Shown: positions 25,052 to 34,704, numbered from the stretch's first letter. The stretch is 64,000 nucleotides of DNA from JAGNZR01 sp051659505 (GCA_051659505.1 JBOFOQ010000055.1:10599-74598); one strand, 5' to 3'. The notes: generated from the sequence alone by a model not told the origin. Program-made: numbers and translations.

Positions 25052-26120
25052 TTTCTATATAGTTTCTTTTTACTCTTTTAGATACAAATAATAAAAATTC
25101 ATAGGGTGATATTCCAACATGTTTTAATTGTTCTAGTGGGTTATCACCTAATATATCCACTTCTTCCCCTATTGATATATTTTTGTATAGACTTTTTGGT
25201 ATTTTAATCATTGTTGCATCCATACAAACCCTTCCTACAATAGCACATTTCACACCTCTGATAAATACATACCCTCTATTTGAAAATCTTCTATCATACC
25301 CATCTGCATACCCTATTGGTATAGTTCCTATAACTGTTCCTTTTTTTACTAGTTTAGTTTTTTCATAAGAGATATAACTATCTTCTTCCACTACTTTTAG
25401 ATGATTTATTATTGTTTTAAACTTTACTATTGGACTTATTTTAGTATCCAAATCTGTATAACCATAAAGTACTATTCCAGCTCTAACTAAATTTCCACTA
25501 CAATAACTATTAAACCTCATAATTCCAGCGCTATTTTGAATATGAATATATTTTATTCCCTCTATCTCTTCATATTTTTTAAATTTATTAATTTGGCTCA
25601 TTGTATAATTGTCTTCACAAGGTATATCTGAAGATGAAAAATGTGAGAATATACCTATTATTTCAAATTTATTATTTTTGTTATTTTTATTTTCTTTTAT
25701 CCAAGAATAAATTTTATCATTTAAAAATCCTATTCTCCCCATTCCAGTATCAATTTTTATATGAATTTTTGGATTCTTAAAATTATTTTTTTTTAAATAC
25801 TCCAACTCTTCAAATGAAGATATTGTTAGTTGAATATCATTGTCAAAAGCTAATTTATAATCTAAAAAATTTATTACTCCTAATATTAAAATTTCTTTTT
25901 TCAGCCCATTTTTTCTCAGTTCTAGAGCTTCTTCTAAACAAGCTACACCAAAAATATTAACACCTAAATCAGACAAAGTTTCTGATATTTTACAAGCTCC
26001 TAATCCATAGGCATCAGCTTTAACAATAGCCATAACCTCTTTTCCCGCTGCTTTTTCTTTCGTTATATTATAATTATCTTTAAGTTTATTTAAATTTATT
26101 TCTAGCCAACCTCGTTTCAT
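25044..26120 (-). CDS. alr: Alanine racemase
   Basis: PLP enzyme making D-alanine for peptidoglycan. 358 aa. N-terminal TIM barrel with the PLP-lysine motif AIVKADAYGLGA (Lys near 33), middle IKIDTGMGRIGF and FSHFSSSD, and the C-terminal domain carrying the catalytic Tyr block PIGYADGYDRRFSNRGYV and GRVCMDATMIKIP. ATG with a strong AGGAGG. Monocistronic; a good promoter lies upstream, divergent from glyA. Confidence 0.95.
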   Translation of the reverse strand: MKRGWLEINLNKLKDNYNITKEKAAGKEVMAIVKADAYGLGACKISETLSDLGVNIFGVACLEEALELRKNGLKKEILILGVINFLDYKLAFDNDIQLTISSFEELEYLKKNNFKNPKIHIKIDTGMGRIGFLNDKIYSWIKENKNNKNNKFEIIGIFSHFSSSDIPCEDNYTMSQINKFKKYEEIEGIKYIHIQNSAGIMRFNSYCSGNLVRAGIVLYGYTDLDTKISPIVKFKTIINHLKVVEEDSYISYEKTKLVKKGTVIGTIPIGYADGYDRRFSNRGYVFIRGVKCAIVGRVCMDATMIKIPKSLYKNISIGEEVDILGDNPLEQLKHVGISPYEFLLFVSKRVKRNYIEII

Positions 26121-26158
26121 TACTATCCTCCTAAATTATATAAACCCTATACTATAAA

Positions 26159-26186
26159 ATTATACATGAACTTTGGAAAAAATCAA
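26159..26186 (-). promoter_or_regulatory. Promoter of alr
   Basis: TTGATT (26186-26181), 16 bases, TATAAT (26164-26159) with TG directly before the -10. About 32 bases from the predicted start site to the alr ATG. Confidence 0.7.
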
Positions 26187-26285
26187 TATATAGATTTTTA
26201 TATTTTTAAATTTTTTTTATTTTTTTGAATAAATGTTGTATAATTACATTATACTTACTATATAAAAAATATTAGGAGGTTTAAA

Positions 26286-27530
26286 ATGAATTTAAATAAT
26301 ATTTATTCAGTTGATAAAGAAATTTTTGATGCTATCAATAATGAAAAACTAAGGCAAAACAATGGTTTAGAACTTATTGCCTCAGAAAATTTTGTTTCTA
26401 GTGCTGTTTTAGAAGCCGCAGGTTCTGTTATGACAAACAAATATGCTGAAGGTTATCCAGACAAAAGATACTACGGCGGATGTGAATTTGTTGATATAGC
26501 TGAAAATTTAGCTATATCAAGAGCTAAAGAGCTTTTTAGATGCAACTTTGCAAATGTGCAACCTCATTGTGGCTCTGCTGCTAATATGGGAGTATACAAA
26601 GCTTTGCTTTCCATAGGAGATGTTGTTTTAGGAATGAAATTAGATCACGGTGGACACTTAACTCATGGAAAAAATGTTAACTTTTCAGGAAAAGAATATA
26701 AATTTTATGGATATAGTGTAAAAAAAGACTGTGAAACTATTGACTATGACAATGTAAGAGAATTAGCCTTAGAACTAAGACCTAAACTTATTGTAGCAGG
26801 TGCAAGTGCCTATAGTAGAATTATTGATTTTAAAAAATTTAGTGAAATTGCTAAGGAAGTTGGAGCTTTACTTATGGTAGATATGGCTCATATAGCAGGA
26901 CTTGTAGCCACTGGTTTGCACCCTAGTCCTTTTCCTTACGCTGACGTTGTTACCACAACAACTCATAAAACATTAAGAGGACCAAGAGGTGGTATGATTT
27001 TAACTAACTCAGAAGAAATCGCTACTAAAATTAATAAAAATATTTTCCCTGGAATTCAAGGTGGTCCTTTAATGCATATTATTGCAGCAAAAGCAGTTTC
27101 TTTCAAGGAAGCTTTAAAACCTGAATTTACAACTTATCAAAAACAAGTTATTAAAAACGCTCAATGCTTGGCGTTAGAACTTGAAAAAGGTGGTCTTAGA
27201 ATAGTTAGTGGTGGAACTGATAATCATATGTTTTTAGTTGATCTTAGTCCTAAAAATTTAACAGGAAAAGATGTGGAAGTAGCCTTAGGAAAAGCTCATA
27301 TCACTGTTAATAAAAACGGTATTCCTTACGATTCGCTTTCTCCCATGGTAACTAGTGGTATTAGACTTGGTACACCTGCTCTTACTACTCGTGGAATGAA
27401 GGAAAATGATATGAGAGAAGTAGGTAAATTTATTTTAGCTGTTATTGATAATATTGAGAACTTAGAAAAATTGTCGGAAATTAGAAAACAAGTTAATCTT
27501 TTTTGCTCTAAATTCCCACTTTATTTATAA
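26286..27530 (+). CDS. glyA: Serine hydroxymethyltransferase
   Basis: PLP enzyme interconverting serine and glycine with tetrahydrofolate, main C1 source. 414 aa, standard length. Motifs: LELIASENFVS (about 28), TNKYAEGYPDKRYYGGCEFVD (positions about 52-72), MVDMAHIAGL (about 198) and the PLP lysine in TTTTHKTLRGPRGG (Lys228). ATG seven bases after TTAGGAGG. The leader shows no glycine riboswitch. Followed after a short gap by the Cys-rich protein gene. Confidence 0.97.
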   Translation: MNLNNIYSVDKEIFDAINNEKLRQNNGLELIASENFVSSAVLEAAGSVMTNKYAEGYPDKRYYGGCEFVDIAENLAISRAKELFRCNFANVQPHCGSAANMGVYKALLSIGDVVLGMKLDHGGHLTHGKNVNFSGKEYKFYGYSVKKDCETIDYDNVRELALELRPKLIVAGASAYSRIIDFKKFSEIAKEVGALLMVDMAHIAGLVATGLHPSPFPYADVVTTTTHKTLRGPRGGMILTNSEEIATKINKNIFPGIQGGPLMHIIAAKAVSFKEALKPEFTTYQKQVIKNAQCLALELEKGGLRIVSGGTDNHMFLVDLSPKNLTGKDVEVALGKAHITVNKNGIPYDSLSPMVTSGIRLGTPALTTRGMKENDMREVGKFILAVIDNIENLEKLSEIRKQVNLFCSKFPLYL

Positions 27531-27567
27531 TTTCATTTCTTTTTTAATATATTAACGAGGAGTGTTC

Positions 27568-27945
27568 ATGAATAACTATAAATTTTTTAACAACTGTACT
27601 TGCGAATTTTTTCCCTGTCATGATTTTAAGAATAAAGAAGAATTTAACTGTTTATTTTGTTATTGTCCTATTTACATGTTAGGTGAAAATTGTGGTGGTA
27701 ATTTTAAATATACACCTCATGGTATAAAAGATTGTTCTGATTGTAAATTACCACATATTAAAGATGTTGGGTATGCTCATATTCAAAAGAAAATGATGGA
27801 AGTAATTGAGATTGTCCAAAATAAGCATTTAGATAAAATACAATTAGATTCTAAACCAAATAATATTTCTGAAAAAAGACAAAAACTTAAAGATGATTTT
27901 GAAAAACAAAAAAAGCAATTTGAAACTATATTAGAAGAAAAATAA
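27568..27945 (+). CDS. Cysteine-rich small-domain protein
   Basis: 125 aa from the ATG at 27568 (RBS GAGGAG; the in-frame GTG at 27562 is too close to it). The first 75 residues are a dense Cys/His domain: FFNNCTCEFFPCH, FNCLFCYCPIYMLGENCGGNF, GIKDCSDCKLPH, about ten Cys and several His, matching the cysteine-rich small domain found in clostridia and fusobacteria beside cobalamin or metabolic genes. It likely binds zinc or an iron-sulfur cluster. The last 45 residues form a Lys/Glu-rich helix. Probably co-transcribed with glyA. Confidence 0.83.
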   Translation: MNNYKFFNNCTCEFFPCHDFKNKEEFNCLFCYCPIYMLGENCGGNFKYTPHGIKDCSDCKLPHIKDVGYAHIQKKMMEVIEIVQNKHLDKIQLDSKPNNISEKRQKLKDDFEKQKKQFETILEEK

Positions 27946-27967
27946 TCTAAACTACTACAATAGTTCT

Positions 27968-28019
27968 AAAAAAAGCGATTTAAGTCTCATGGAAACACTA
28001 GACAAAAATCGCTTTTTTT
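27968..28019. terminator. Bidirectional terminator between glyA unit and dapF
   Basis: AAAAAAAGCGATTT pairs with AAATCGCTTTTTTT, enclosing a smaller GTCT/AGAC stem. A-run and T-run on both strands. Confidence 0.92.
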
Positions 28020-28037
28020 ATTAACTTAATTTTTTTA

Positions 28038-28871
28038 TCAAAATATAAACTCTCCAGTGAATACAGTAACTGCTGTTCCTGACATCAAAGTTTTAAAATC
28101 TTTATCAGAACTAATTAAAAGCTCTCCACCCTCTGTAATAACTTTTACTTTGTTTTTTAAATATCCTAAATAGTTCCCTAGGATTACACTAGAGCAGCAC
28201 CCCGTTCCACATGCTAGAGTTCTTCCTACTCCTCTTTCCCACGTTCTCACTTCTATATTCTTCTCATCTAATATTTTTACAAAATTTACATTGGTTTTTT
28301 TCTCAAAAATTTCAAGATTTTCTATTTTTTTTCCAATAGAATTTAAATCTATATTTTCATAATCTTTTAGATAGATAACAGTATGAGGAACTCCCATGTG
28401 AATACTAGAAATTTCAATCTTAATTCCATCTATCTCTAATTCTTTTAAAATAAATTTTTCTTCTTTACTTATAACAGGGATATCTTTACTTTTAAAACTA
28501 GGATAACCCATATCCACATCTATTATTTGTTCTTTTTTATTTCCCACTACATTTATTACTATGTGCTTAACTCCATCATCAGTTTCCACATTAATTATGT
28601 TAGAAGTAACAATTTTATTATCGTACACAAATTTTGCAAAACATCTAATTCCATTACCACACATGCTAGCTCTTGACCCATCAGAATTATAAAAATTCAT
28701 TTTTATATCTGCAACTAAACTTTTTCCATAGGTCATAAGACCATCTCCGCCAATACCAAATTTTCTATGGCACATTCTAATAGCTAGTTTTGAAACATCT
28801 GTAAAATAATCATTAGAATCATGAAGTAAAATAAAATCATTTCCTGCCCCATGCATTTTGGTAAATTTCAT
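28038..28871 (-). CDS. dapF: Diaminopimelate epimerase
   Basis: Epimerises LL- to meso-diaminopimelate for lysine and peptidoglycan. 277 aa. Start at ATG 28871, five bases after GGAGG; the in-frame ATG at 28883 overlaps that RBS. Signature: MKFTKMHGAGNDF at the start, the first catalytic Cys in SMCGNGIRCFAKF and the second in ACGTGCCSSV. FGIGGDG also visible. The start codon follows the upstream ligase-acyltransferase stop by 14 bases, so the two are coupled. Confidence 0.95.
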   Translation of the reverse strand: MKFTKMHGAGNDFILLHDSNDYFTDVSKLAIRMCHRKFGIGGDGLMTYGKSLVADIKMNFYNSDGSRASMCGNGIRCFAKFVYDNKIVTSNIINVETDDGVKHIVINVVGNKKEQIIDVDMGYPSFKSKDIPVISKEEKFILKELEIDGIKIEISSIHMGVPHTVIYLKDYENIDLNSIGKKIENLEIFEKKTNVNFVKILDEKNIEVRTWERGVGRTLACGTGCCSSVILGNYLGYLKNKVKVITEGGELLISSDKDFKTLMSGTAVTVFTGEFIF

Positions 28872-28885
28872 TAGGTCCTCCATTA

Positions 28886-31372
28886 CTATTTTAAATACTC
28901 TGCTATTTTATCTCTGGATTTCTTTACAATTTCTTCCACTGTTAGATTTTGTGGGTATATAGTTTCTAATATTTCCACATTCATTTTTCCACTAGAAGGT
29001 TTAGTTGTACCAAAAGGCATTAACTCATAAGCACCTTTTATTCCAAATACCGTTACTGGGATATTAAGTTCTTTCGCTATTATTGCAAAACTTTTTTTAA
29101 ACTCTTGCAACTCTCCGTCTCTTGTTCTTGCCCCTTCTGGGAATATCACAATATTATGTCCTGATTTTAGAGCTTTAGCTATAACTTTTAATGTTTCTTT
29201 TATATTTTTATTCATATCTACTAAAATTATATTAGAATTGCTTGCCACATAACTTTTGAACTTAGATTTAAAATGATCAGATATCCCTAAATAATATGTT
29301 TTCTTTTTAATTTTAGAAGGTAATATCTGAGAAAAAGCAAAACCATCTAACATACTCTGGTGATTTCCTAGAAATATAACCGCTTCGTCAGGTATTTTTT
29401 CTTCCCCTTTTTTACTTAATTTTACATATAATGAAAAAAATGGTTTTATAAATAATAAATTTAAAACTCTTCCTATACAATTGGAACTAGGCATAGGATG
29501 ATTAGTAGGTGATTCTAGTATTTTTTTCCAATCAATATCCCCTTCTTTAAACTCTCCACCTTTTTCTCTTATAAAATTAGCTATCTCTTTAACTAGTTTA
29601 ATTCTTGACAAATCTTCCTCTGTCATTTCAACACTAAACGTAGCTTCAATATAACTTAGTAATTCTACATTATCAAGTGAATCCATACCAATATCTATTT
29701 CCATGTGTGAATCTGGATTTATATCTGCTTCTGTATGAACTTTTTTCAAATATTCTTTTAGCTTTATATATTCTTCTGTTTCTACATAATCACTTTTTAC
29801 AATTTTTTCGTCTTTAACTTTCTCTTCTGGTTTTATTACTCCAATAAGTTCAGCTAATTTAAATCTTTGCAGTTTTCCTAGTTTTGTTTTAGGAAGTTCA
29901 GAACTTACTATTTTAGTTTCTAGTATTTTTCTATATTTAGGAGCAGTTACATTATATTTATCAATTATTTGCCACTTTAACTCTTCTTTTATATTAACTA
30001 CCCCTCTCTCTTTAGCTAAATCAAAATCGGGATAAATAAGACCTAATAAATGATTGTTATGCTCTACAACAGCAACTTCTTTAATTAAATCACTACCTCT
30101 CATTAATTCTATTTCTATATCTACTGGATTTATATTTTTTCCATTAGAAAGTACTATCATCTCTTTTTTTCTTCCTACTATTGTTATGTGTTGACCATCA
30201 TAGGTTGCTAAATCTCCCGTATAAAACCAACCATCCTTATCTATAGCATCACTTGTAGCTTTAGGATTATTGTAGTACCCTTGCATAACATTTTCCCCAC
30301 GAACTAAAAGCTCACCATCATCTGCTATTTTTACTTCCACTCTAGGAATAGGTGTTCCTACTGTCCCTGCTTTTATATTCCCAATTCTATTAAAGGAAAT
30401 GATTGGAGAAGTTTCAGTTAGACCATATCCTTCCATCATTGTAAATCCTAAAGTTGTAAAATCTTTTGTTATTTGACCATCTAACTTTGCTCCACCAGAA
30501 ACTAATATATTTATATTGCCTCCAAAAGCCTCTTGAACTTTTTTGAATACTATTTTATTTAAATTTTTATTATTTATTTTTTCACAAATTTTAAATAGTC
30601 TGCTAGTTAATTTAGAACTATTTATTTTCCCCATTATACCTTTATGAAACATCTCCCAAACTCTTGGTACACCTATAACAAAAGTAATCTTATACTTTGC
30701 TAATGTAGATTTTATAGCATCTGAAGATAGTTCTTTTAGAATAACTAATGTTCCACCAAAGTACAACGGAAGCATAATTGTTCCTGCAAGAGGTAAAATA
30801 TGGTGAAAAGGCAACATTCCTAAAACTCTATCTTTATCATTTACTAATTCTATTTCGCTTAGTGCTAATAGGTTTGCCATAAGATTTTTGAAACTTATCA
30901 TTACCCCTTTTGGAAGTCCTGTTGTTCCTGATGTATATAAAATAGCTATTGTTTTTTCCTGTTCTAGACCTTCGATTACAGAATCTGTACTTACAAAATT
31001 TTCTGGGATAGCTTTTTCATCTACATTTATTATTATCACTTCTGACTTTGCTAGCTCTTTCGCAGCTAAAGCTACATCATAAGTGGTATTAGATGCAAAT
31101 ATATAAGTAGGATTACAGTCTTTTAATACATAAGCTATTTGCTCTGCATCTGACGTTGCATCTAAAGTTACTGAAATTCCTTTTTTATCCCAAACTCCAA
31201 ATACACCGAAGATAAACTCAGGTCTATTTTCAGTAAAAAGAACAACTCTATCACCGTTACTAATATTAATAAGTGACCCGTAATATTTAGATGCATTTAT
31301 TAATTCTTTGTATGAGTATTCAATATTGTTATAAATAACTGCTGTTTTCTCTCTGTTATATAAAAAATTCAT
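28886..31372 (-). CDS. Acyl ligase - acyl carrier - 1-acylglycerol-phosphate acyltransferase fusion
   Basis: 828 aa from ATG 31372 (RBS GGAGG; a TTG at 31384 lies over it). Three domains in order: an AMP-forming acyl-CoA/ACP synthetase (about 1-500) with ILYTSGTTGLPKGV and GWFYTGDLATYDGQHITIVGRKKE; an acyl-carrier-like domain (about 530-610) with the phosphopantetheine motif DIGMDSLDN (Ser near 565); and a PlsC-type acyltransferase (about 640-825) with GNHQSMLDGF (HX4D) and FPEGARTRDG. Escherichia coli Aas has the acyltransferase first and no carrier. Likely activates free fatty acids onto its own carrier and transfers them to (lyso)phospholipid. Overlaps in operon with dapF. Confidence 0.85.
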   Translation of the reverse strand: MNFLYNREKTAVIYNNIEYSYKELINASKYYGSLINISNGDRVVLFTENRPEFIFGVFGVWDKKGISVTLDATSDAEQIAYVLKDCNPTYIFASNTTYDVALAAKELAKSEVIIINVDEKAIPENFVSTDSVIEGLEQEKTIAILYTSGTTGLPKGVMISFKNLMANLLALSEIELVNDKDRVLGMLPFHHILPLAGTIMLPLYFGGTLVILKELSSDAIKSTLAKYKITFVIGVPRVWEMFHKGIMGKINSSKLTSRLFKICEKINNKNLNKIVFKKVQEAFGGNINILVSGGAKLDGQITKDFTTLGFTMMEGYGLTETSPIISFNRIGNIKAGTVGTPIPRVEVKIADDGELLVRGENVMQGYYNNPKATSDAIDKDGWFYTGDLATYDGQHITIVGRKKEMIVLSNGKNINPVDIEIELMRGSDLIKEVAVVEHNNHLLGLIYPDFDLAKERGVVNIKEELKWQIIDKYNVTAPKYRKILETKIVSSELPKTKLGKLQRFKLAELIGVIKPEEKVKDEKIVKSDYVETEEYIKLKEYLKKVHTEADINPDSHMEIDIGMDSLDNVELLSYIEATFSVEMTEEDLSRIKLVKEIANFIREKGGEFKEGDIDWKKILESPTNHPMPSSNCIGRVLNLLFIKPFFSLYVKLSKKGEEKIPDEAVIFLGNHQSMLDGFAFSQILPSKIKKKTYYLGISDHFKSKFKSYVASNSNIILVDMNKNIKETLKVIAKALKSGHNIVIFPEGARTRDGELQEFKKSFAIIAKELNIPVTVFGIKGAYELMPFGTTKPSSGKMNVEILETIYPQNLTVEEIVKKSRDKIAEYLK

Positions 31373-31543
31373 GTGTTCCTCCAAAAAAAAAGTTTTTTAG
31401 ACTATTATGCGGTATAATCTACATAGTAATCATTTTATTATTTTATTTTTCTTAGTACATAATACATTATTATTTGATTTTTTGCTATATTTTAAATTAA
31501 TTTTTTACAATAAAATTAAAAAATTAACATTAAGGAGGTTATT

Positions 31544-32347
31544 ATGATTGAATTTTTTAAAAATTTTAGCCCTATTATGCAAGCTCTTTTAGCTACTCTT
31601 TTCACTTGGGGAGTTACTGCTCTAGGGGCTAGTATGGTTTTTTTCTTTAAAACTATAAACAAAAGAGTACTTAATGGAATGTTGGGTTTTGCTTCTGGTG
31701 TCATGATTGCTGCTAGTTTTTGGTCTCTTTTGAGTCCTGCAATAGAACTTGCAGAGGCTATGGGAATTATATCTTGGATCCCAGCTGTAATAGGATTTTT
31801 AGGTGGTGGTTTTTTTCTCTGGACAGTTGACAAGCTACTTCCTCATCTTCATTCAGGAATGGAGCAAACAGAGGGAGTTAAAACGAGTTGGCAAAGAAGT
31901 GTACTTTTAGTTTTAGCTGTTACTTTACACAATATTCCTGAGGGATTAGCTGTAGGTGTAGCTTTTGGAGCTGTTGCTTCTGGTATTCCATCAGCATCAT
32001 TAGGAGGAGCAGTCTCGTTAGCTATTGGAATAGGACTTCAAAATTTCCCTGAAGGAGCTGCAGTATCTGTTCCCCTTCGTCGTGAAGGGCTTTCTAGACT
32101 GAAATCTTTCTATTACGGTCAGGCATCTGGTATTGTAGAACCTATTGCAGGAGTTCTAGGAGCTTTCTTTGTTCTTAGAATGCGGTCTCTTCTCCCTTAC
32201 GCTTTATCTTTTGCTGCTGGTGCCATGATTTATGTTGTAGTTGAAGAGCTTATCCCTACTGCTTCTGATGACCACGATGATTCTGGTACTATTGGTGCCA
32301 TGCTTGGTTTTGCAACTATGATGGTTTTAGATGTTGCACTTGGATAA
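31544..32347 (+). CDS. ZIP-family divalent metal transporter
   Basis: 267 aa, about eight TM segments. Diagnostic metal-site helices: TLHNIPEGLAVGVAFG and GIGLQNFPEGAAVSVPLRREG (HNxPEG and NxPEG), and SFAAGAMIYVVVEELIPT. It belongs to the GufA/ZupT group that imports zinc and other divalent cations. A His/Asp-rich loop (LLPHLHSGM) and a second acidic one near the C-terminus (SDDHDDSG) could bind metal. RBS AAGGAGG. Followed after 17 bases by a metalloprotease gene, so probably co-expressed. Confidence 0.9.
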   Translation: MIEFFKNFSPIMQALLATLFTWGVTALGASMVFFFKTINKRVLNGMLGFASGVMIAASFWSLLSPAIELAEAMGIISWIPAVIGFLGGGFFLWTVDKLLPHLHSGMEQTEGVKTSWQRSVLLVLAVTLHNIPEGLAVGVAFGAVASGIPSASLGGAVSLAIGIGLQNFPEGAAVSVPLRREGLSRLKSFYYGQASGIVEPIAGVLGAFFVLRMRSLLPYALSFAAGAMIYVVVEELIPTASDDHDDSGTIGAMLGFATMMVLDVALG

Positions 32348-32364
32348 TTATAAGGAGGTGTTCT

Positions 32365-33102
32365 ATGAAAAATTATTTCCAAAATTTTTTAGAAGTTAAT
32401 AAAAAGAATAAATTCACAGTAATATTTTTTTTAGTTTTATTCTCAACATTTTTTATTTATAAATTTTATTCTATTTTATTTACAAATCCAGGTGTTTTTT
32501 TGAAAATACCTATTTTCATTATTTCTATTATGTTCCATGAGATTGCTCATGGAATAGCTGCTAATTATTCAGGTGACAGTACTGCTAAAATAGAAGGACG
32601 CCTTTCTCTAAACCCCTTAAAACATATTGATCCAATAGGAATATTATTACCTTTAATGCTAATTTTTACTGGTTCTAATTTTGTTATAGGTTGGGCTAAG
32701 CCTGTTCCTGTTAATTACTCTAACATTAATAATGGACGCTTAGGTGAGTTCTTAATTTCTGTTGCAGGAATAGTTACAAATCTATTATTAGCTTTTTTAG
32801 GTGCTTTATTAATTAGAGTTCTTCCTCAGCACTTTACATCAAATATTTTTCCTTATTTAGCGTATTTTATTTCTATTAATTTGCTATTGGCAGTTTTTAA
32901 TCTTATTCCAATTCCTCCACTAGACGGTTCTAAAATTATAGCTAGTCTTTCTAATAAAGATTTGCGTTACTGGATTTTTTCTTTGGATAAATATGGTTTT
33001 TTCTTTATTCTTCTTTTAGCTTGGACTGGTTTATTAAGTAAATTTATATATCCATTATACAGTTTTCTTATAGATTTATTAGATAAGTTTATCCTTTTAT
33101 AA
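32365..33102 (+). CDS. Site-2-type (M50) membrane metalloprotease
   Basis: 245 aa, zinc intramembrane protease. Active-site helix IMFHEIAHGIAANYSGD contains HEXXH, and NLIPIPPLDGSKI is the second zinc-site motif (NPxPxxDG in relatives). Five or six TM segments; no PDZ domain, so it resembles the short YwhC/FRAMP-like group. Substrate unknown; regulated intramembrane proteolysis is possible. RBS AAGGAGG, 17 bases after the ZIP gene. Confidence 0.9.
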   Translation: MKNYFQNFLEVNKKNKFTVIFFLVLFSTFFIYKFYSILFTNPGVFLKIPIFIISIMFHEIAHGIAANYSGDSTAKIEGRLSLNPLKHIDPIGILLPLMLIFTGSNFVIGWAKPVPVNYSNINNGRLGEFLISVAGIVTNLLLAFLGALLIRVLPQHFTSNIFPYLAYFISINLLLAVFNLIPIPPLDGSKIIASLSNKDLRYWIFSLDKYGFFFILLLAWTGLLSKFIYPLYSFLIDLLDKFILL

Positions 33103-33103
33103 T

Positions 33104-33142
33104 AAAAAGTCTACTTAAAAAAAATTTTAGGTAGACTTTTTT
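33104..33142. terminator. Bidirectional terminator between M50 protease and PNP genes
   Basis: AAAAAGTCTAC and beyond pairs with GTAGACTTTTT plus inner TTTTAG, with one mismatch, loop of A/T. A- and T-tails serve both convergent genes. Confidence 0.9.
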
Positions 33143-33170
33143 ATTTGATTTTTTTAATTATCCACTTATT

Positions 33171-33992
33171 TTACATCTTTGGTAATAGTAATTTTATTAA
33201 TTTAACAAAATCTCCATGAACCATAGCAGCAGTTTCTATTACTTCTGAGTGATCTAATTTTTGATCTAAGACACCTGAAGCCATATTAGTTATACAACCT
33301 ATTCCTAAAATTTCCATTCCTGCATGATTAGCCACTATTGCTTCTGGAACAGTGGACATTCCCACAGCATCTGCCCCTATTATTCTTGCGAATTTTACTT
33401 CAGCTGGAGTTTCATAAGTTGGCCCTGTAAATCCTGCATAAACCCCTTCTCTTACAGGAGTTTTAAGTTCTTTACCTAATTCTGCTACTAATTCTCTATA
33501 TTTTTTAGTATATGTGTAAGTCATATCTGGAAATCTTACTCCAAATTCCTCATAATTTTTCCCTATAAGTGGAGAAGTCCCCATTAAATTAATATGGTCT
33601 TTTATAACCATAAGAGTTCCTGGAACATAAGTTTCATTAACTCCACCACAAGCATTTGTTACTAAAAGTTTTTTTATCCCTAAAAGAGCCATAACTCTCA
33701 CTGGAAAAGTTATATACAACATAGAATGACCTTCATAAAAATGAACTCTCCCTTGAAGGGCAAAAACTACCTTCCCTTGTAATTTTCCTATAACTAAATT
33801 ACCCGCATGACCTGGTACGTTAGATATTGGAAAATTTGGGATATCTGAATAAGGAATAATAACTGCTTCTTCTATGTCATTTGCTATAGAGCCTAGACCT
33901 GACCCTAGTATCATTCCTATTTCAGGGATATAATCTGTTTTAGATTTTATATACTTCACTGCCTCATTTAATTTTCCTATGTAATTCTCCAT
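33171..33992 (-). CDS. Purine-nucleoside phosphorylase
   Basis: Cleaves inosine and guanosine with phosphate. 273 aa, trimeric PNP (PunA/DeoD2) size. Motifs: GMILGSGLGSIAND, the VTNACGGVNETY block, GVYAGFTGPTYETPAEVKF (with the purine-binding Glu) and GADAVGMSTVPEAIVANH. The ATG at 33992 has GGAGA seven bases before it; a GTG at 33998 is too close to the RBS. Monocistronic, just downstream of the efp terminator. Confidence 0.93.
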   Translation of the reverse strand: MENYIGKLNEAVKYIKSKTDYIPEIGMILGSGLGSIANDIEEAVIIPYSDIPNFPISNVPGHAGNLVIGKLQGKVVFALQGRVHFYEGHSMLYITFPVRVMALLGIKKLLVTNACGGVNETYVPGTLMVIKDHINLMGTSPLIGKNYEEFGVRFPDMTYTYTKKYRELVAELGKELKTPVREGVYAGFTGPTYETPAEVKFARIIGADAVGMSTVPEAIVANHAGMEILGIGCITNMASGVLDQKLDHSEVIETAAMVHGDFVKLIKLLLPKM

Positions 33993-34016
33993 TTTCACAT
34001 CTCCTTTTTTTTATAT

Positions 34017-34055
34017 AAAAAAACCTAATAAGAACCTTTTTTCTTATTAGGTTTT
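34017..34055 (-). terminator. Terminator of efp
   Basis: Fifteen perfect pairs (arms 34020-34034 and 34041-34055) with a 6-base loop; on the minus strand the stem runs into a T-run at 34023-34017. Confidence 0.93.
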
Positions 34056-34061
34056 AATATG

Positions 34062-34622
34062 TTACTTTTTAATTCTTTCTACATACTCATTATTTCTAGT
34101 GTCTATTTTAATCCATTCTCCTTGCTCAACAAATATAGGAACATGAATTTCAAAACCAGTATTAATTTGTGCTGGTTTTAGTACTTTTCCTGAAGTATCT
34201 CCTCTTAATCCTGGTTCTGTATAAGTAACTTCTCTTTCAATAAAAATAGGAAGTTCAACTGCAACTGGAGTAGCTTCATAATAAATAATATCTAATTCCA
34301 TTTCTTCTTGTAAATAATTAAGAGCATCTCCTAAATCTTCCTCTTTAAGCTCTATTTGATTCCACTCTGGATCAGTAAAAACATAAAAATCACCGTCGTT
34401 ATAAGAGTATGTTGCTTTTACTTTTTCTAGTCTAATATCGTCCATTTTATCATCGGCTTTATAGATAGAATCTGTTATATTACCATTTATTAAATTCTTC
34501 ATTTTAAATTTAACTACTGCAGAACTTCTTCCTGATTTATTGTACTCAGCTTTTAATACTACAAATGGATCGTTTCCTACCTTAATTGTACTTCCTGATT
34601 TTAGCTCTTGAGCTATTTTCAT
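34062..34622 (-). CDS. efp: Elongation factor P
   Basis: Stimulates peptide-bond formation at polyproline stalls. 186 aa from the ATG at 34622 (GGGGG nine bases before it); an ATG at 34658 has no RBS. KOW-like domain I, two OB-like domains, and the C-terminal block VTYTEPGLRGDTSGKVLKPA plus VPIFVEQGEWIKIDTRNNEY. The loop tip reads NKSGRSSA, so the residue at the modification site is Arg32, not Lys. Arg32 is the target of EarP, encoded 82 bases upstream. Terminator directly downstream. Confidence 0.97.
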   Translation of the reverse strand: MKIAQELKSGSTIKVGNDPFVVLKAEYNKSGRSSAVVKFKMKNLINGNITDSIYKADDKMDDIRLEKVKATYSYNDGDFYVFTDPEWNQIELKEEDLGDALNYLQEEMELDIIYYEATPVAVELPIFIEREVTYTEPGLRGDTSGKVLKPAQINTGFEIHVPIFVEQGEWIKIDTRNNEYVERIKK

Positions 34623-34704
34623 AGTTTGTTGCCCCCTTATTTTTTTTATATCTTTCATTTATTTTATTTATATTTTAAAATATATTTAAAATACTTATTG
34701 ATAA

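Noticed and set aside
26121..26285. Glycine riboswitch upstream of glyA
   Set aside because: The 165-base region is nearly pure A/T and lacks the conserved glycine-aptamer cores; only an alr promoter and an RBS are visible.
31516..31833. 105-codon minus-strand frame opposite the ZIP transporter
   Set aside because: Antisense to a clear ZIP gene with HNxPEG motifs; composition is that of a shadow frame.
34623..34658. Longer EF-P start at 34658
   Set aside because: No RBS there, while the ATG at 34622 gives the standard N-terminus and places Arg at 32.
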